Counted from the first letter of the stretch, positions 1-8,866 are shown. The stretch: 64,000 nt of DNA from Nonomuraea rhodomycinica (GCF_013363995.1 NZ_JABWGO010000004.1:62001-126000), one strand, 5' to 3'. Program-made: numbers and translations. The notes: a model not told the origin generated them from the sequence alone.

Positions 1-2
1 GG

Positions 3-755
3 ATGATGCTTTTCGCAGAGGGCTCCGTGGCCGTGGTGACGGGCGGCTCGCGCGGCATCGGCCGGGCCTGCGCGCTGGACCTGGCCCGCGAGGGCGCCCA
101 CGTGGTGGTCAACTACTCCCGCTCCGAGAGCGACGCGAAGGACGTCGTGTCCCAGATCGAGGAGGAGGGCGGCAGCGCGAGCGCCGTGCAGGCCGACGTG
201 ACCGACGAGGAGTCCGTACGGCGGCTCTTCCGCGGCGTGCGGACCGACCACGGCCGGCTCGACGTCCTCGTGACGAGCGCCGGCATCACCCTGGACCGCT
301 ACCTGCTCACGATGAGCCTCGACCAGTTCCGCGCCCCGGTCGACACCAACCTCATCGGCACGTTCCTCGCCTGCCGCGAGGGGCTCAAGCTGATGCAGCA
401 CCAGCGCCGCGGCGCGATCGTGACCCTGTCGTCCTCCAGCGGGCTCGACGGGGGCTTCCCCGGCCAGACCAACTACGTGGCGTCCAAGGGCGCGATCATC
501 GCCTTCACCCACGCGCTGTCCAACGAGGCGGCGCCGCACGGCGTGCGGGCCAACGTCGTGGCGCCCGGGTTCGTCGCCACCGACATGACCCGCAAGGTGC
601 CCTCGGACATCAAGAAGCAGTACGAGTCGCGCATCATGCTCGGCCGGATGGGCCGCCCCGAGGAGATCGCGTCCATCGTGAGCTTCCTCGCCTCCGACAA
701 GGCGTCGTACATGTCCGGCTCCGTGGTGGTCGCCCACGGCGGCGGCCTCGGCTGA
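3..755 (+). CDS. 3-oxoacyl-ACP reductase (FabG-like SDR)
   Basis: Short-chain dehydrogenase of 250 residues, the usual FabG length. It should reduce the beta-keto group of an ACP-bound chain with NADPH. The Rossmann motif TGGSRGIG lies at residues 13-20, the active-site set is N116, a serine run at 143-146, Y158 and K162 (YVASK), and the tail GSVVVAHGGG matches FabG C-termini. The usual NNAG motif reads TSAG. Two ATG codons lie in tandem at 3 and 6; any ribosome site is outside the window, so the exact start is open. It is followed by an ACP, a dehydratase and a ketosynthase, so I infer it is the discrete ketoreductase of that set rather than a housekeeping enzyme. Confidence 0.9.
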   Translation: MMLFAEGSVAVVTGGSRGIGRACALDLAREGAHVVVNYSRSESDAKDVVSQIEEEGGSASAVQADVTDEESVRRLFRGVRTDHGRLDVLVTSAGITLDRYLLTMSLDQFRAPVDTNLIGTFLACREGLKLMQHQRRGAIVTLSSSSGLDGGFPGQTNYVASKGAIIAFTHALSNEAAPHGVRANVVAPGFVATDMTRKVPSDIKKQYESRIMLGRMGRPEEIASIVSFLASDKASYMSGSVVVAHGGGLG

Positions 756-793
756 GCCGTCCCCCCTTCCCCCCCCGGTTCAAGGAGGACCAG

Positions 794-1084
794 ATGACGA
801 TCGACGAGCTGCGCGCGCGGGCCGCGGAGCGGCAGCAGACCTGCAGCCAGATCAAGAAGATGATCGTGTCGCGGCTGGACCTGGAGATCGACCCCGACTG
901 GATCACCGACGACCAGCCGCTGTTCGGCCGCGGCCTGGAGCTCGACAGCCTCGACGTGCTGGAGCTGTACGTGGCCATCGAGGCCGAGTTCGGCGTCGCG
1001 CTCTACGACAGCGAGATGGCGGTCTTCGGGTCGGTGTCGCGGCTGGCCGAAGAGGTCAACCCGGCGCTGCGGGCGTCGGCATGA
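794..1084 (+). CDS. Acyl carrier protein (discrete)
   Basis: Stand-alone carrier protein of 96 residues. The phosphopantetheine serine is S52 in the motif LELDSLDVLELYV, the DSL form seen in type II fatty acid and polyketide carriers. The N-terminal part (residues 1-25) is longer than in primary-metabolism AcpP. A clear AAGGAGG lies about 7 bases before the ATG. Its last four bases overlap the start of the dehydratase gene (ATGA), so the two are translationally coupled. I infer that it carries the growing chain for the KS-KS fusion at 2687-5038, the ketoreductase and the dehydratase around it. Confidence 0.92.
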   Translation: MTIDELRARAAERQQTCSQIKKMIVSRLDLEIDPDWITDDQPLFGRGLELDSLDVLELYVAIEAEFGVALYDSEMAVFGSVSRLAEEVNPALRASA

Positions 1085-1590
1085 CGCTCGCCGCGGCGCC
1101 GCCCGCGGGCGGGCAGGTCAGCGGGCCCACGAGCGGGCCGGTCAGCGGGCTGACCCACGACCAGGTCCGCGCCGTCCTGCCGCACCGCTGGCCGATGCTG
1201 CTGCTCGACCGGGTCGGCAAGGTGGAGCCCGGCGTCAAGGGGACGGCCGTCAAGAACGTCTCCGGCACCGAGCTGTGGTTCCAGGGCCATTTCCCGGGCG
1301 AGGCCGTCCTGCCCGGCATCGTGATCACCGAGGCGCTGGCCCAGCTCGCGGGCGTGGTCTTCGCCCTGGCCGGGGCCAGCGAGATCAGCTACCTGGCGGG
1401 GGTCAGGTCGATGCGGTTCCGCCGCCCCGTCGTCCCCGGCGACCAGCTCACGCTGACGGCCGAGCGGACCGGCGGCGGGGCCGGCTTCGCGGAGTACCGG
1501 GTGTCGGCCCGGGTGGACGGCCAGGTCGCGGCCGAAGGAAACCTGACGATCGCCGACCCGGCCCGTCAACGTCCCGTGCGAAAGGTGTGA
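1081..1590 (+). CDS. 3-hydroxyacyl-ACP dehydratase (FabZ-like)
   Basis: Hot-dog fold dehydratase of 169 residues that should remove water from a 3-hydroxyacyl-ACP. The FabZ hallmarks are present: LPHRWPMLLLDRV at 34-45, catalytic H70 in FQGHFPG, and E84 in the segment LPGIVITEALAQ. The first 25 residues are a Gly/Ser/Pro-rich extension not needed for the fold. The start overlaps the ACP stop by 4 bases; the next gene begins 2 bases after the stop. With the ketoreductase but no visible enoyl reductase in the operon, this would give unsaturated (polyene-type) products. That last point is inference. Confidence 0.92.
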   Translation: MTLAAAPPAGGQVSGPTSGPVSGLTHDQVRAVLPHRWPMLLLDRVGKVEPGVKGTAVKNVSGTELWFQGHFPGEAVLPGIVITEALAQLAGVVFALAGASEISYLAGVRSMRFRRPVVPGDQLTLTAERTGGGAGFAEYRVSARVDGQVAAEGNLTIADPARQRPVRKV

Positions 1591-1592
1591 AC

Positions 1593-2657
1593 ATGGCAAG
1601 CGTCCTCGCGTCCGCGCATCCCCAGGAGACCGTCTACGGCCAGGTCGGCGACGCCACCGTCCCGCTGCGCTTCTCCTCCCTCGACGAGGAGTACAAGGTG
1701 CTCAGGGAGCGCGCCGCGGTCCTCGACCTCGGCGGCCACGGCCTCATCGAGATCACCGGCCCGGACGCCGTGGCCTTCGCCCAGCGCGTCCTCGCCCGCG
1801 ACGTCGAGTACCTGACGTCCGACCGCTGCATGATGACCCTCCTCCTCGACGCCGACGGCCAGGTCGTGGACCAGGTCCTCGCCTTCGGCCGCGAGGACGG
1901 CATCCTGCTGGAGAGCTCCTGCGGCGCCGGCGCGCGCCTGCTCGCGCACCTGCGGGCCAACAACGACGAGGGCGTCGAGATCACCGACCGCTCCGGCGAC
2001 CTGACCGTCCTCGGGCTGGAGGGGCCGTACGCCTGGGGCGTCGTCGGCCGGCTCATCGACGCCGAGCTGGCGTCGCTGCCGTTCGAGTCGGTCGTGGACA
2101 CCACCTGGAACGGCGCCGACGTCGTCTTCGCCAGGACCGGCTTCACCGGCGAGTACGGCTACCAGATGATCGTGCCCGTCGAGCACGCCGCCGACCTGTG
2201 GCGCCAGTCGCTGGAGCACGCCCAGGCCGCCGGGCAGGAGGCGCTGGAGCTGGCCATGCTGGAGGTGCGCCAGCCGATCCCCCGCCACGAGGTCACCGAG
2301 GGCGCCACGGTCGTCGAGATCGGCGCCAACTGGCTGGTGGACGTCACCAAGGACGAGTTCGTCGGCCGCGAGGCGGTGCTGGCGGCGTTCGAGGCCGGCG
2401 GCGGGCGGCGCACGGTCGGCTTCTCCGGCGGCGAGGGCGTGCCCGCGCCCGGCACCCGCGTCTGGGTGAACGGCCAGGACATCGGCGAGGTCGTCCACGC
2501 CGTGCACAGCGTCGGCCTCGGCGCCACGCTCGGCCTCGCCCGGGTGGACCACGACCTGGCGGCCGCCGGTCTGGAGCTCACCGTCGGCGGCACCGAGGTG
2601 ACCACGCTGACCAGCCCGTACATCGTGCCCAAGAGCTGGAGCATCCCGATCATCTGA
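1593..2657 (+). CDS. GcvT-family (aminomethyltransferase-like) protein
   Basis: A 354-residue member of the GcvT/YgfZ folate-binding superfamily. Recognisable pieces are the core DADGQVVDQVL with D93 at the position of the GcvT catalytic Asp, TGFTGEYGYQMIVP near residue 185, and DEFVGREAVL (FxGRE) in the later part. The usual region after the folate domain (LRLEAG-like) reads MLEVRQPIPRH instead, so true glycine-cleavage activity is doubtful. No other glycine-cleavage genes are nearby. It sits 2 bases after the dehydratase and 29 bases before the ketosynthase gene. A folate-dependent one-carbon step, or a repurposed non-folate role on the polyketide, are both possible. ATG at 1593 was chosen because the frame's upstream extension overlaps the dehydratase. 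Confidence 0.75.
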   Translation: MASVLASAHPQETVYGQVGDATVPLRFSSLDEEYKVLRERAAVLDLGGHGLIEITGPDAVAFAQRVLARDVEYLTSDRCMMTLLLDADGQVVDQVLAFGREDGILLESSCGAGARLLAHLRANNDEGVEITDRSGDLTVLGLEGPYAWGVVGRLIDAELASLPFESVVDTTWNGADVVFARTGFTGEYGYQMIVPVEHAADLWRQSLEHAQAAGQEALELAMLEVRQPIPRHEVTEGATVVEIGANWLVDVTKDEFVGREAVLAAFEAGGGRRTVGFSGGEGVPAPGTRVWVNGQDIGEVVHAVHSVGLGATLGLARVDHDLAAAGLELTVGGTEVTTLTSPYIVPKSWSIPII

Positions 2658-2686
2658 TCGCCCGGTGCGCTGAGAAGGAGACAAGC

Positions 2687-5038
2687 ATGGCGCTGCGGCC
2701 CGTCGTCGTCACCGGCCTGGGCATCATCTGCGCGGCCGGCCGCGACCCAGCCGAGTTCTGGCAGCGGCTCACCACAGGTCAGGGCGGACTCACGCCGGTC
2801 GAGGACGAGGCGTTCGCCGTGTTCACGGCCCGGCACGCGGGCCAGGTGCCCGACGAGTGGATCGCCGGTCAGCTCCCCGGCTCCGACGCCGCCCTCGACC
2901 GCACGGCGCGGCTCGCGCTCGTCGCGGCCCGCCAGGCGGTCGGGATGGCCGGCCTTACGGCCTCCGAGGTGGCGGCCGAGCGGTTCGGGATCATCCTCGG
3001 CAAGTGCCAGGCCACGCCCGACGCGGCCGGCCGCTACCAGCCGATGCACCGCACGCAGGACGTGGTCGCCGAGCGGCTCGGCCTGCGCGGGCCGCGCATC
3101 CTGGTGTCCACCGCCTGCGCCGCCGGCGGCAACGCCGTCGGCCTGGCCAAGGACAAGATCCTCACCGGTGAGGCCGACGCCGTCCTCGCCGGCGGGGTGG
3201 ACCCGCTGCTGTTCGGCACGTACGCGGGCTTCGCCGGGCTCCAGGCGCTCAGCACCGGCCCGTGCCGCCCCTACAGCCACTCCGACGGCCTGAACCTCGG
3301 CGAAGGCGCCGCGTTCCTGCTGCTGGAGCCGCTGGACCTGGCGCTGGCCCGGGGCGCGGTCCCGCTCGCCGAGGTCGCCGGCTACGGCCTGTCGGCCGAC
3401 GCCTACCACGCGACCGCGCCCGACCCCACCGGCCGCGGCGGCGCCAGCGCCGTGCGGCGCGCGCTCGCCGACGCGGGGCTCACACCCGGCGACGTCCAGT
3501 ACGTCAGCGGGCACGGCACCGGAACCCCCGCCAACGACGCCATGGAGGCCAAGGTCATGCGCCTGGTCTTCGGCGAGCGGGCCGGCCAGGTGCCGACCAG
3601 CAGCATCAAGTCGTTCGTCGGCCACACGCTGGGCGCCGCCGGAGCCGTCGAGGCGGTGGCGAGCGTGCTGGCGCTGCGGCACGCGACCGCCCCGCCGACC
3701 ATCGGCTTCGACGACGACGGCCGGGGCCGGGCCGGCGACCTGGACTTCGTGCCCAACGTGGCCAGGCCGATGCCCATCGGCACCGTCGTGTCCAACAACT
3801 ACGCCTTCGGCGGCAACAACGTCTCGCTGGTGCTGACCACGCCCGGCGGGCCGCGGCCGTACGAGGAGCTGCCCCGCCGCGAAGCGGTGATCACCGGGCT
3901 GGGGCCCGTCACCGGGGCCGGCACCGGCGTCGCCGAGCTGACCGAGGCCGTCCTGGCCGGCCGGCACGGCGCCGGACGGGCCCCGTCGCTGGAGGGCCGG
4001 ACGTTCGCGCCGCGCTCCCTGTGGCGGCACATGAACCACCTGTCGCGCCTGGCCATCGCCGCCTCCCGGCTGGCCTGGGAGGACGCCGGGCTGAAGCTGC
4101 CGCGCAAGGACCTGGACGACGTCGCGCTGATCTTCGCCACCGGCGCCGGCTCGGCCGAGAGCACCGGCGGCTTCGACGAGAGCATCGCGGCCAACCCGAA
4201 CAAGCCCGCCGTGCTCAGCTTCTCCAACGTCGTGCTCAACGCCACCGGCGGCGCCGTCTGCCAGACCCTGGGCCTGCGCGGGCCGACCACCACCATCTGC
4301 AACGGCGGCGCCTCGGCCTCCATCGCGCTGGACTGCGCCCTGGAGCTCATCCGGTCGGGCAAGGCCGAGGTGGTGCTCGTGGTGGCCGCCGACGAGACAC
4401 CCGGCACGGCCGCCCTGGACACCGGCGACCTTCCCGCGCCGTCGCCGTACGACTCCGGGTCCGGCGGGGCGGTGCGCGGGTCGGCGGCGGTGGCGTTCGT
4501 GGTGGAGTCGGCCGAGCACTGCGCCGCCCGCGACGGCAGGCCGTACGCCGGGGTGCTGGGCACGGGCCACGCGAGCGGCGACACCGGCCCACACACAGAC
4601 GCAGAGGCAGGCGCAGACGCGGACGCGGACGCCGTGGCGCGCAGCATCGCCCGCGCCTCCGCCGCCGCCTCTGAGTCCGGGGCGTCTACCGCGTCCGGCT
4701 CCGTCGCCGGGCTGGTGGTCGGCGCGGCGGACGGGACGGCGGGGGACGGCGTCGAGGCCGCGGCGGTGCTCGCCGGGGCCCCCGGCGCCCGGCTGACCGC
4801 CTCCACCGCGCTCACCGGTGACTGCCAGGCCGCCTCCGGCGCGCTCAACATCGCCCTGGCCGCGCTCGCCGTCCGGGACGGCGTCGCACCCGCGCTGACC
4901 GGCCTCGCCGCCCCGCGCGCCGGCGACCTCGCCGCGTACGTGACCAAACCCGGCCTCGACGGGCCCGTGGAGCGGGCGCTGGCGCTCACCGCCGCGCCCG
5001 GCTCGGTGCGCGGCGCCGTCCTCCTGGGGGCCCGGTGA
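2687..5038 (+). CDS. Fused ketosynthase and degenerate ketosynthase (KS-CLF-like)
   Basis: A 783-residue protein made of two ketosynthase folds. The first (about 1-395) has the full catalytic set: C144 in STACAAGG, H276 in GHGTGTP and H313 in SFVGHTLG. The second (about 398-783) keeps a cysteine (C538 in TICNGG), but the first His aligns with A680 (VVGAADGT) and the second with D712 (LTGDCQ), so it cannot work as a normal condensing enzyme. I infer a chain-length-factor-like partner joined covalently to an active KS. In type II PKSs these are normally two genes. An Asp/Ala-rich insert lies near residues 640-650. An AGAAGGAG site precedes the ATG, and the stop overlaps the next gene by 4 bases. 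A gene-fusion assembly artefact is unlikely because one uninterrupted frame spans both domains. Confidence 0.88.
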   Translation: MALRPVVVTGLGIICAAGRDPAEFWQRLTTGQGGLTPVEDEAFAVFTARHAGQVPDEWIAGQLPGSDAALDRTARLALVAARQAVGMAGLTASEVAAERFGIILGKCQATPDAAGRYQPMHRTQDVVAERLGLRGPRILVSTACAAGGNAVGLAKDKILTGEADAVLAGGVDPLLFGTYAGFAGLQALSTGPCRPYSHSDGLNLGEGAAFLLLEPLDLALARGAVPLAEVAGYGLSADAYHATAPDPTGRGGASAVRRALADAGLTPGDVQYVSGHGTGTPANDAMEAKVMRLVFGERAGQVPTSSIKSFVGHTLGAAGAVEAVASVLALRHATAPPTIGFDDDGRGRAGDLDFVPNVARPMPIGTVVSNNYAFGGNNVSLVLTTPGGPRPYEELPRREAVITGLGPVTGAGTGVAELTEAVLAGRHGAGRAPSLEGRTFAPRSLWRHMNHLSRLAIAASRLAWEDAGLKLPRKDLDDVALIFATGAGSAESTGGFDESIAANPNKPAVLSFSNVVLNATGGAVCQTLGLRGPTTTICNGGASASIALDCALELIRSGKAEVVLVVAADETPGTAALDTGDLPAPSPYDSGSGGAVRGSAAVAFVVESAEHCAARDGRPYAGVLGTGHASGDTGPHTDAEAGADADADAVARSIARASAAASESGASTASGSVAGLVVGAADGTAGDGVEAAAVLAGAPGARLTASTALTGDCQAASGALNIALAALAVRDGVAPALTGLAAPRAGDLAAYVTKPGLDGPVERALALTAAPGSVRGAVLLGAR

Positions 5039-5805
5039 ACACCCGGGCGGGCACGGTGAGCACCACACCGGGCGCGTCGGGTGCTCCGCCCTTCGACGTC
5101 GCCGAGACCGACCGCCTGCTGACCACCACGCGCTCCGTGCGCCGCCGTCTCGACGTGGAGCGGCCCGTGCCCCGCGAGGTGGTGCAGGAGGCCCTGGAGG
5201 TCGCCGTCCAGGCCCCCACGGCCAACAACCACCAGAACTGGCGGTGGCTCGTCATCAGCGACGCCGCCGTCAAGCAGGACCTGGCCGAGATGATCCAGTC
5301 CTCCTGGACGTTCCACCGCAACGACATGTGGACCAACGCCGGCCGCCGCCGCAACGACGCCGGGGCGCGCCGCAACTACGCCTCCGCGCTGGCGCTCACC
5401 GAGACGATCGCGCGGGTGCCGATCCTCGTCATCCCGTGCGTGCTCGGCCGCCCGCCGGACATCACCGCCATCAACGAGGCCTGGGTCAGGCGCATGGCCG
5501 ACAAGGTGCCCGAGGACCCCGGCCACCTGGTGCGGCACGGCGAGACCCGCGCCAGCATCTTCTACGGCTCGATCTTCCCGGCCATCTGGTCCTTCCAGCT
5601 CGCGCTGCGCAGCCGCGGGCTCGGCAGCACGATCACCTGCCTGCACGTACCGCACGAGCGGCAGGTCGCGCGGATGCTCGGCATCCCCTCCGGGGTGACC
5701 CAGGTGTGCATGATCCCCGTCGCGTACACCGTGGGCACCGACTTCCGCCCCGCAGAGCGCTACAGCGCCAAGGAACGCACCTACTGGGAGAGGTGGGGGA
5801 CGTGA
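5035..5805 (+). CDS. Nitroreductase-family FMN oxidoreductase
   Basis: A 256-residue protein with the nitroreductase signature TTRSVRRRLD near residue 35 followed by QAPTANNHQNWRWLV (FMN-binding region), and RSRGLGSTIT near residue 195, a usual C-terminal feature. Family members move hydride with FMN on nitro groups, quinones, enones or azoline rings. The substrate here is unknown; saturation or desaturation of the discrete-PKS product is a guess. It starts with GTG overlapping the KS-KS stop by 4 bases and ends with a 4-base overlap (GTGA) into the next gene, so it is coupled on both sides. A later GTG at 5056 is a possible alternative start. Confidence 0.85.
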   Translation: MNTRAGTVSTTPGASGAPPFDVAETDRLLTTTRSVRRRLDVERPVPREVVQEALEVAVQAPTANNHQNWRWLVISDAAVKQDLAEMIQSSWTFHRNDMWTNAGRRRNDAGARRNYASALALTETIARVPILVIPCVLGRPPDITAINEAWVRRMADKVPEDPGHLVRHGETRASIFYGSIFPAIWSFQLALRSRGLGSTITCLHVPHERQVARMLGIPSGVTQVCMIPVAYTVGTDFRPAERYSAKERTYWERWGT

Positions 5806-7049
5806 CCGTACGACCCGAGCAGCCCGACGTCGTCATCGTCGGAGGCGGCATCTCCGGGGCGTCCGCGGCGTGCATGCTGGCCGCCGGCGGGCTGTCCGTC
5901 GTGCTGCTGGAGAAGCAGGACGCCTACAAGGACCTCGTGCGCGGCGAATGGCTCGCGCCCTGGGGCATCAGGGAGGCCCAGCGCCTCGGCGTCTACGACT
6001 GCTTCTCGGCCGGCGGCGCCTGGGAGATCCGCGAGTGGATGACCTGGGACGAGGCCGTGACCGACGACGAGGTCGAGGCCGTGGACATGACCAGGTTCAT
6101 CCCCGGCATCGGCGGGCCGATGTCGTTCCCGCACCACCAGGTGTGCGAGCTGATGGCCGAGCAGGCCGTGGCGAGCGGCGCCCGGCTGGTGATGGACGCC
6201 TCCCGCATCGGCGTCACCCCCGGCGCGCGGCCCGTCGTCACCTACCAGACCCCCGAGGGCGCCTGCGAGCTGCGGCCGCGCATCGTGCTCGGCGCCACCG
6301 GCCGAGGCAACACCGTCGGCCGCCAGATCGGCGTCACCATGCGCAACTCCATGCACCACTGGGGCGGCGGCATGATGGTCGAGGGCATGGAGGGGTGGCC
6401 GCCCGACGTGCAGGCCATGGGCACCGAGGGCGACGTCATGTTCATGGTGTTCCCCCAGGGCTACGGCCGGGCCCGCCTCTACCTGAACTTCCCCACGGTC
6501 AACAAGCACCGCTACCGGGGGCCGGGCGGCGTCGAGCGGTTCCTCGCCGCGTTCGAGCTGAACTGCCTGCCCGACCGCGGCAAGGCCGTCACCGGGGCGA
6601 CGCCCGCCGGACCGCTGTCGGTGTGGCCGTCCGTGTCGAGCGTGCCCGAGGGGCCGCCGCTGGTCGAGGGCGTCGTGCTCATCGGCGACGAGGCCGGCAA
6701 CGCCGACACCGTCCTCGGCACGGGCCTGTCGTGCGCGATGCGCGACTCGCGGACCGTCTGCGAGATCCTGCTCGCCTCCGACGACTGGTCGCCCGAGGCG
6801 TTCGCCCCGTACGTGAAGGAGCGCGACTTCCGCCTGGAACGCCTGGACTTCGGCGCCTCCATCATCAGCAGGCTGCACGTCGAGTTCGGGCCCGCGGCCG
6901 TCGAGCGGCGCCGCCGCGTGCGCAGGCTGATGGCCAAGAACTTCGCCGCCCAGGTGACCGGGCTGCTCAACATGGTGGCCCCGGAGGACGTACCCGAGTT
7001 CGGCTTCAGCGAGTTCTTCGCTGAGCGGTTGTTCAGGGAGACCGCATGA
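5802..7049 (+). CDS. FAD-dependent oxidoreductase / monooxygenase
   Basis: A 415-residue flavoprotein. The dinucleotide fold VIVGGGISGASAA starts near residue 9 and the second FAD motif VVLIGDEAGNADTVLGTG lies near residue 290, the arrangement of class A flavin monooxygenases, geranylgeranyl-reductase-like and epoxidase enzymes. No halogenase WxWxIP motif is visible. It is translated from a GTG that overlaps the nitroreductase stop, and it overlaps the following hydrolase by 4 bases. Pairing with an epoxide-hydrolase-like gene suggests, but does not prove, epoxidation then ring opening of an alkene. Confidence 0.82.
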   Translation: MTVRPEQPDVVIVGGGISGASAACMLAAGGLSVVLLEKQDAYKDLVRGEWLAPWGIREAQRLGVYDCFSAGGAWEIREWMTWDEAVTDDEVEAVDMTRFIPGIGGPMSFPHHQVCELMAEQAVASGARLVMDASRIGVTPGARPVVTYQTPEGACELRPRIVLGATGRGNTVGRQIGVTMRNSMHHWGGGMMVEGMEGWPPDVQAMGTEGDVMFMVFPQGYGRARLYLNFPTVNKHRYRGPGGVERFLAAFELNCLPDRGKAVTGATPAGPLSVWPSVSSVPEGPPLVEGVVLIGDEAGNADTVLGTGLSCAMRDSRTVCEILLASDDWSPEAFAPYVKERDFRLERLDFGASIISRLHVEFGPAAVERRRRVRRLMAKNFAAQVTGLLNMVAPEDVPEFGFSEFFAERLFRETA

Positions 7050-7915
7050 CCCAGAAGAGAACGGTTCACGTCAACGGCGTCGACATCGCCTACGTCGACG
7101 AGGGCGAGGGTGACCCCGTCATCCTGCTGCACGGCTTCCCCGACTCCTCCTACCTGTGGCGCAACCAGATCCCGGCGCTCGTCGAGGGCGGGTTCCGGGT
7201 CATCGCGCCCGACCTGCGCGGCTTCGGCGACTCCGGCAAGCCGCAGGAGATCGAGGCGTACGGCATGCAGACGATCGTCAACGACGTCGTCGCCCTCACC
7301 ATGCAGCTCGGGATCAAGCGCCCGCACGTCGTCGGCCACGACTGGGGCGCGGCCATCGCCTGGATGTACGCCTTCCTCATGCCGCGCCGGCTCGACCACC
7401 TGGTCGTGCTGTCGGTCGGGCACCCCGGCGTCTTCGCCACCCCGTCGATCGAGCAGCGGGCGGCGTCCTGGTACATGCTCTTCTACCAGTTCCCCGGGGT
7501 CAGCGAGGAGCTGCTGCGCCGCAACGGCTGGCGGCTGTTCAAGGAGATCATGGGCCGCGACGGCGACTACGACCGGTACCTGCGCGACCTGGCCCGGCCC
7601 GGCGCGCTGACCGCCGGCCTCAACTGGTACCGCGCCAACCGCTCGCCCGCCTCGGAGCTGCGCCCGGCCCGCCCGTTCCCGCCGGTGCTCGCGCCGACGC
7701 TCGGCATCTGGGGCGCCGGCGACAAGGCGCTGCTGGAGGAGGGCATGTCCGGCTCCGGCAAGTTCGTCAAGGGGCCCTGGCGCTACGAGCGGGTCGAGGA
7801 CGCCGGCCACTGGCTGCCGCTCGACGCGCCCGACGAGGTCAACAAGCTGCTGCTCGGCTTCCTCGGCACGGAGCGCCCCGCCCACGAGGAGCGGCGCCCC
7901 CGGCGCCGGTTGTAG
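7046..7915 (+). CDS. Alpha/beta hydrolase, epoxide-hydrolase-like
   Basis: A 289-residue alpha/beta hydrolase. The oxyanion loop HGFPDSSYLW lies at 29-38, the nucleophile elbow GHDWG uses an aspartate (D99), as in epoxide hydrolases and haloalkane dehalogenases, and the base is H255 in EDAGHWLPL. An Asp nucleophile argues against a simple esterase. The gene overlaps the FAD enzyme stop by 4 bases; an epoxide made by that enzyme would be a natural substrate, which is inference. The C-terminus ends in a basic arginine-rich run. Confidence 0.85.
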   Translation: MTQKRTVHVNGVDIAYVDEGEGDPVILLHGFPDSSYLWRNQIPALVEGGFRVIAPDLRGFGDSGKPQEIEAYGMQTIVNDVVALTMQLGIKRPHVVGHDWGAAIAWMYAFLMPRRLDHLVVLSVGHPGVFATPSIEQRAASWYMLFYQFPGVSEELLRRNGWRLFKEIMGRDGDYDRYLRDLARPGALTAGLNWYRANRSPASELRPARPFPPVLAPTLGIWGAGDKALLEEGMSGSGKFVKGPWRYERVEDAGHWLPLDAPDEVNKLLLGFLGTERPAHEERRPRRRL

Positions 7916-7923
7916 CTGAAGGG

Positions 7924-8838
7924 ATGGACGTCATGCTGGGCTATCTCTTCCCCGGCCAGGGGACGGTCCGTGTCGGCATGGGCGCCTGGCTGCGCCGCCG
8001 CCCGGCCGCCCGCGCGCGGCTGGAGGAGGTGGACGCGCTGCTGTCGCGGCCCATCTCGCCGTTGTGCGCGCGCGGGCCGCTGGACCGGCTGGTCGCCACC
8101 GAGCACGCGCAGCTCGCCGTCACGGCCTGCAACCTCGCGGCGCTGGCCGTCCTGGAGGAGGAGGGGTACGCGCCCGAGATCGTCGCCGGGCACAGCGTCG
8201 GCGAGCTGACCGCGCTGCACGCGGCCGGCGTCCTGGGGCTGGCCGACACGGTACGCCTCGTCGAGACGCGGTCGCGGCTCATGGCCGCGGTGGGCGTCAT
8301 CGGCGGGATGCAGGCCGTCATGGGGCTGCCGGTGGAGGACGTCGAGGCCCTGGCCGAGGCCGCCTCGGGGCCCGGCGAGCCGGTGGTCGTCGGGCTGGAG
8401 AACGCGCCGGGGCACGTCGTGGTCTCGGGCGCCCTCCCGGCGCTCGACCGGCTCACGGAGCTGGCCACGGCCGCCAGCAAGATCGTGCCGCTCACGGTGG
8501 GCAACGCCTTCCACTCGCCGCTCATGGAGCCCGCGGTGGCGGGGTGGGCGGCGGCGGTGGCGGCCGTGCCCATGCTGGAGCCTCTGGTGCCCGTCGTCCC
8601 GAACGTCACGGGCGAGCCCACCACGGACCTCGCCACGCTGCGGGAGGCGCTGGTCGCGCAGCTCACGGGGCGGGTCCGGTGGACGCGCACGGTGGCGGCG
8701 GTGGACGCGGTGGCCTCGGGCGTGGAGGTCGGGGACAGCAAGGTCCTCACGGGGCTGTCGCGGCGGGCGGAGGCGCGCTGCCTCAGCATGGCCGACCCCG
8801 CCACCCTGCGCCGCCTGGCCAAGGCGGTGGCGGCGTGA
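7924..8838 (+). CDS. Malonyl-CoA:ACP acyltransferase (FabD-like)
   Basis: A 304-residue acyltransferase that should load malonyl groups on the discrete ACP. The family motifs are LFPGQGTV near the N-terminus, S91 in AGHSVGELTALHAAG, and NAFHSPLM around residue 197, whose HAFH-like phenylalanine is associated with malonyl rather than methylmalonyl selectivity. It is close to the normal FabD length. ATG at 7924 was chosen for the GAAGGG just before it; a second ATG at 7933 would lose three residues. Together with the KR, ACP, DH and KS genes upstream it completes a self-sufficient discrete PKS. Confidence 0.9.
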   Translation: MDVMLGYLFPGQGTVRVGMGAWLRRRPAARARLEEVDALLSRPISPLCARGPLDRLVATEHAQLAVTACNLAALAVLEEEGYAPEIVAGHSVGELTALHAAGVLGLADTVRLVETRSRLMAAVGVIGGMQAVMGLPVEDVEALAEAASGPGEPVVVGLENAPGHVVVSGALPALDRLTELATAASKIVPLTVGNAFHSPLMEPAVAGWAAAVAAVPMLEPLVPVVPNVTGEPTTDLATLREALVAQLTGRVRWTRTVAAVDAVASGVEVGDSKVLTGLSRRAEARCLSMADPATLRRLAKAVAA

Positions 8839-8866
8839 GGCGCGAGAAGGCCGGGGAGGCCGGCGG

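Noticed and set aside
1275..1592. N-terminal extension of the GcvT-like protein
   Set aside because: It lies within the dehydratase gene in another frame and reads as Arg/Pro-rich shadow; ATG at 1593 begins the conserved part.
4590..4640. Minisatellite in the KS-CLF gene
   Set aside because: The Asp/Ala codon run is short and irregular; it is a low-complexity loop rather than a clear tandem repeat.
5802..7049. Flavin-dependent halogenase
   Set aside because: The FAD folds fit, but the WxWxIP motif and the usual halogenase lysine region are not visible.
7046..7915. Chain-releasing thioesterase
   Set aside because: The nucleophile is Asp in GHDWG rather than Ser, which fits epoxide hydrolases or dehalogenases.
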